DNA of 8,496 bases from Pseudomonadota bacterium. GTDB taxonomy: Bacteria; Pseudomonadota; Alphaproteobacteria; Rhizobiales; Beijerinckiaceae. Positions 6,387-8,496 of this stretch are shown piece after piece. The stretch is taken from positions 1 to 8,496 of the forward strand of contig JAFAAP010000176.1 in NCBI GenBank assembly GCA_023426505.1. Direction: 5' to 3'. How positions within the stretch are numbered: position 1 is the stretch's first letter; every line of letters begins with the position of its first letter. The notes beneath the pieces are model-generated. The model made no database searches. It was not told the origin of the DNA and saw only the letters and a program-made list of their open reading frames with translations. The position numbers and the translations under genes were made by a program.

Positions 6387-7445
6387 TTACTGCGCGGCTG
6401 CCGTCGCGCCGCTTTGATGCCGCATGCGCATCTCCGTTGGGGTGACACCGGTCCATCTCTTGAAGGAGTTTGTGAAGGCACTGGCTTCCTGAAAACCCAG
6501 CAGCCAGGCGATCCGCGAGACCGGCAGGTTCGGGTCCTTGAGGTAGTGTCGCGCCATCTCCGTACGTACCTGCTCGAGGATATCGGTGAACGTCATGTGC
6601 TCGTCCGCCAGGCGGCGCGTCAGCGTCCGTCGGCTCATGCCAAGGGCTCGCGCGACTTCATCCACCCGAGCCCTGCCGTGCGGCAGCAAAGGAGCGATTG
6701 CGTTCTCGACCTGGGTCTGGAGTTGCCCCACAGGCCTCACGTGACGGGCGAGGGCGTCCTCGCACTGGCGGACCAGGACCTTGTTCAGATAGGGATCTGC
6801 ATTCTTCAATCGGAGCCTAACCACGCCGCGTGCGAATGCGATCTCGTCTGTGCCCGCGCCGAAAGCAATTCGGCATCGGAGATACTCCTCGATAGTGGAT
6901 GAGGTAGAACAGCAGGGATGGGCCACTGCGATCCGGATAGGCCTGAGGTCACGGTCGGTCAGATACCGGAAGGTCCGAACGAGCGCCGTGATCCAGAACT
7001 CAGTCTGGTGCCGGTCCGCGTGTCGTGGGATGCCCACATAGCCAAGACGGATGCCCGCCTCGCTTCGGGGCACCTCGGTCAGCACGATACTCTCATTGGC
7101 GATGGAGCTGTATCGCTCGACCCGGGCCAAGGCCTCGCCAAGCACTTCGGAAGAGGCGAGCACATAATAGAGCAACTCGCCCTGCCGGAGATCGAACTCC
7201 CGGGCGAGGTGGAACCCGAGCAGGCCGTCCTGAAGCGCCTCCGCCGCCAGATTTAGAAGCGCAATTTGCGCGTCGGCCGCCACCCTGCCTTCGGAGCCGC
7301 CGATCTGCTCGGACGTGATTCCCACCTGCCGGAGAAGGGGGGCAGGATCGATGCCGGCTGCTCCGAGGCGGGCAACCGTGAGCCGGGCCATGAGTCCACC
7401 CGCGCTGGGTGGCACGGCTTGGTGTGTCCCCACGACTGATCGCAT
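6387..7445 (-). CDS. AraC-family transcriptional regulator (second copy of the architecture)
   Basis: Predicted cytoplasmic DNA-binding regulator of 352 residues. Residues about 20-215 form an arabinose-binding-type N-terminal domain (e.g. GELLYYVLASSEVLGEAL, 89-106; LRPIRIAVAHP, 167-177). Residues about 258-342 form the AraC/XylS DNA-binding domain, with a first helix-turn-helix in VDEVARALGMSRRTLTRRLA (261-280) and a second in VSRIAWLLGFQEASAFTNSF (309-328), ending WTGVTPTEMR. It shares layout with the regulator at 13-1092 but differs clearly in sequence, so the two are not a recent duplication. On the coding strand GAGGGA lies just before the ATG, a usable but close ribosome binding site; Met19 (MARLTV) at 7391 is an alternative start nearer to where family members begin. 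It is divergent from the small gene at 7646 with a 200-base shared upstream region, so it may control that gene and itself. The effector is unknown. Confidence 0.94.
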   Translation of the reverse strand: MRSVVGTHQAVPPSAGGLMARLTVARLGAAGIDPAPLLRQVGITSEQIGGSEGRVAADAQIALLNLAAEALQDGLLGFHLAREFDLRQGELLYYVLASSEVLGEALARVERYSSIANESIVLTEVPRSEAGIRLGYVGIPRHADRHQTEFWITALVRTFRYLTDRDLRPIRIAVAHPCCSTSSTIEEYLRCRIAFGAGTDEIAFARGVVRLRLKNADPYLNKVLVRQCEDALARHVRPVGQLQTQVENAIAPLLPHGRARVDEVARALGMSRRTLTRRLADEHMTFTDILEQVRTEMARHYLKDPNLPVSRIAWLLGFQEASAFTNSFKRWTGVTPTEMRMRHQSGATAAAQ

Positions 7446-7471
7446 CGTCCCTCACGAAATCCCACGCGCTC

Positions 7472-7499
7472 ATCGTACACGGGCGGCCCAATCCAACAA
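7472..7499 (-). promoter_or_regulatory. Candidate promoter of the second AraC gene
   Basis: On the - strand TTGTTG (complement of 7494-7499) and TACGAT (complement of 7472-7477) are spaced by 16 bases. The -10 matches the consensus at four of six positions and the -35 only at TTG. The -10 lies 26 bases before the ATG. This is a weak assignment supported mainly by position. Confidence 0.25.
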
Positions 7500-7555
7500 G
7501 CCTTTGGCCCACAATAGCAGGTCATTCGACGCCATTTCAGATATCAGCACATCCG

Positions 7556-7584
7556 TTGACATCCCAGTTGGAGGGGCTTCGAGA
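7556..7584 (+). promoter_or_regulatory. Candidate promoter of the small gene at 7646
   Basis: A perfect TTGACA -35 hexamer (7556-7561) lies in the divergent intergenic region. At 17 bases the -10 position reads TCGAGA, which is poor. The transcript would start near 7592, giving a leader of about 54 bases. A loose -10 is common in alphaproteobacteria, or an activator such as the divergent AraC protein may be needed. Confidence 0.3.
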
Positions 7585-7645
7585 GCACGCCCCTTGTGGT
7601 TGCCGGGCTGGGTTGCCCAAAGTCGTGACCCCGACGGAGAATGGA

Positions 7646-7996
7646 ATGCCTTTTTCGCGTACGATGCTCGCGGACCATGTCGCGAGTTCGGAGTTGAGCC
7701 CCGATTGGATCGAGCAGAGGATCATCCGCGCCTACGTTCAGCTCGCCTTCAAGAACGATCGTGCGACGGGCTCCTGTACTGTCACGCTTGCCAGGCACGG
7801 TGACCTCGAAATCCGCCTGTCCGAGACTCCTGAACTTGAGACGACCGGCGCGCCGCCGTTTTGGTTGGAGCTCCGCTTGCAGGCAAGCGGCGTGATCATC
7901 GACAGCCTCGGCTGCCGTGATTTCGATGAAGATGAGTTGAGTTCGGCCGTCGAGTTCGTCTGCGCGGCCATGCAGTGGCGGCGAACGCTGCACTGA
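7646..7996 (+). CDS. Small protein of unknown function (116 residues)
   Basis: I do not recognise this family. The product is a predicted soluble, acidic protein with no signal peptide or membrane segment. It has a helical opening (SPDWIEQRIIRAYVQLAF, about 17-34), a central beta-rich region (CTVTLARHGDLEIRLSE, then FWLELRLQASGVIIDSLGC) and an acidic helix at the end (FDEDELSSAVEFVCAAMQW). The frame stays open upstream to 7409, but translation before 7646 is low quality, and GGAGA (7636-7640) five bases before ATG 7646 marks the likely start. ATG 7664 is an alternative. It is divergent from the AraC gene, a common arrangement for a regulator and its target. Any functional call would be a guess; a cytoplasmic regulatory or accessory role is only one option. 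Confidence 0.6.
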   Translation: MPFSRTMLADHVASSELSPDWIEQRIIRAYVQLAFKNDRATGSCTVTLARHGDLEIRLSETPELETTGAPPFWLELRLQASGVIIDSLGCRDFDEDELSSAVEFVCAAMQWRRTLH

Positions 7997-8496
7997 CGGG
8001 AGCTGTCAACCCAGTGTGCCCGCTGTCCTGGCACGGAACTCAATGGCCCGCTGAACGACCCTTGAAGCGCAGGCCGCACATCAATAAGTGGTGTGAAGTG
8101 GATCCTCTCCTTTTCTGATGGCCTGTAGAGACCTGTAAAGCGCCAGCCAGCAGGATAACAGGCAAATTTGGCCTGATCGGTTTTGCAAGCTTGGTTGGTA
8201 CGACGGTGCTCATCATCGGATGCGCCTGCATGACTCCGGAGGCCATGCCGGGAGCCTCGATCCTGTTGCATGCTTGATCGTGCGCACAACAGCAAGCGTC
8301 CTTGGTGGGGCGTTGCTGTTTGTGACCATCGCACTCCTGTGAGCGAACAAGTGGTTTCGGCACGGAGAAGAGGCCCAATCCAATAAGCTGCTGGCTCGTG
8401 AGAGCAAGAACCAGTGCCTCCGCTCGCGCTAGGAGCGACCGTCCGGCTCAAAGGGGCAAGTTGCGTACCGGGGCCGGACGCCGCCCGCCTGCCAGG
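7997..8496. other. Stretch without a confident gene
   Basis: These 500 bases after the small gene hold no confident coding region. A short direct repeat CCTGTA (8122-8127 and 8132-8137) and a small frame with a hydrophobic end (8220-8342) are the only structure noticed. The long - strand frame open here runs through the small + strand gene, is rich in Ser, Arg and Pro, and looks like a chance frame. Confidence 0.5.
8220..8342 (+). CDS. Possible small membrane protein (40 residues), weak
   Basis: An ATG frame of 40 residues starts MRLHDSGGHAG and ends in a hydrophobic segment LIVRTTASVLGGALLFVTIALL (seen in two parts: LIVRTTASV and LGGALLFVTIALL) long enough for one membrane helix. There is no good ribosome binding site. 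The overlapping frame just upstream (about 8164-8275) also encodes a hydrophobic run, FGLIGFASLVGTTVLIIGCA, without an ATG, so the region could be the remains of one frameshifted membrane protein. This is a low-confidence call based on hydrophobicity alone. Confidence 0.18.
   Translation: MRLHDSGGHAGSLDPVACLIVRTTASVLGGALLFVTIALL

Noticed and set aside
6241..6456. Small - strand frame (71 codons) containing MCQNRTF
   Set aside because: It overlaps the end of the AraC gene in another frame and looks like the spurious peptide typical of the rhizobial intergenic repeat.
7409..7645. Upstream extension of the small gene to 7409
   Set aside because: It would overlap the start of the divergent AraC gene and cover both promoters; the sequence looks non-coding, and ATG 7646 has its own ribosome binding site.
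7738..8451. Long - strand open frame (237 codons) at the right end
   Set aside because: It overlaps the small + strand gene, is rich in Ser, Arg and Pro, and has no recognisable domain.
1..8496. CRISPR array, tRNA, rRNA, transposase or phage gene
   Set aside because: No regularly spaced repeats, cloverleaf-like sequence, rRNA-like stretch or transposase/integrase motif was seen on either strand.

Overview
The window is GC-rich, densely coded DNA from what is most likely an alphaproteobacterium of the Rhizobiales (Bradyrhizobium, Microvirga or Methylobacterium type). Three things point that way: the class III cyclase/TolB-like/TPR architecture with its 'AAILAADVVGYS' opening, which is strongly expanded in that group; the AraC regulators with an arabinose-binding-type N-terminal domain; and an intergenic stretch near 6241-6340 that resembles a common rhizobial intergenic repeat. 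No rRNA, tRNA, transposase or CRISPR array was seen. The genus is an inference.

Layout. On the + strand: an AraC-family regulator (13-1092), a 241-base gap with three related 9-mers, a small exported protein of unknown function (1334-1801), four bases later a predicted lipoprotein or exported alpha/beta hydrolase of the DUF900 type (1806-3029), and then a class III adenylate cyclase with a TolB-like domain and TPR repeats (3165-5045, possibly starting at 3105). Facing it on the - strand is an HD-domain metal-dependent phosphohydrolase (5982-5137). Its start has a good ribosome binding site and a perfect TATAAT -10, with an inverted repeat covering the -35 region. A 404-base gene-free gap (5983-6386) holds several hairpin-forming sequences. 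Then come a second AraC-family regulator on the - strand (7445-6387), a divergent promoter region, a small unrecognised gene on the + strand (7646-7996), and about 500 bases with only a weak small-membrane-protein candidate.

How the genes may work together. The exported small protein and the hydrolase look like a translationally linked pair acting at the cell envelope. The upstream AraC regulator is a plausible controller, since the 9-mer repeats lie just before the pair. The cyclase keeps all the catalytic residues I can check and should make cAMP in the cytoplasm. The HD protein has an HNxxH plus HD metal centre like that of class I cyclic-nucleotide phosphodiesterases, but also like many other HD hydrolases. 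A local make-and-break cAMP pair is therefore a testable idea, not a conclusion. Nothing in the window proves a new defence or mobile system; the best leads are the envelope gene pair, the cyclase/HD convergence and the structured 5983-6386 gap.
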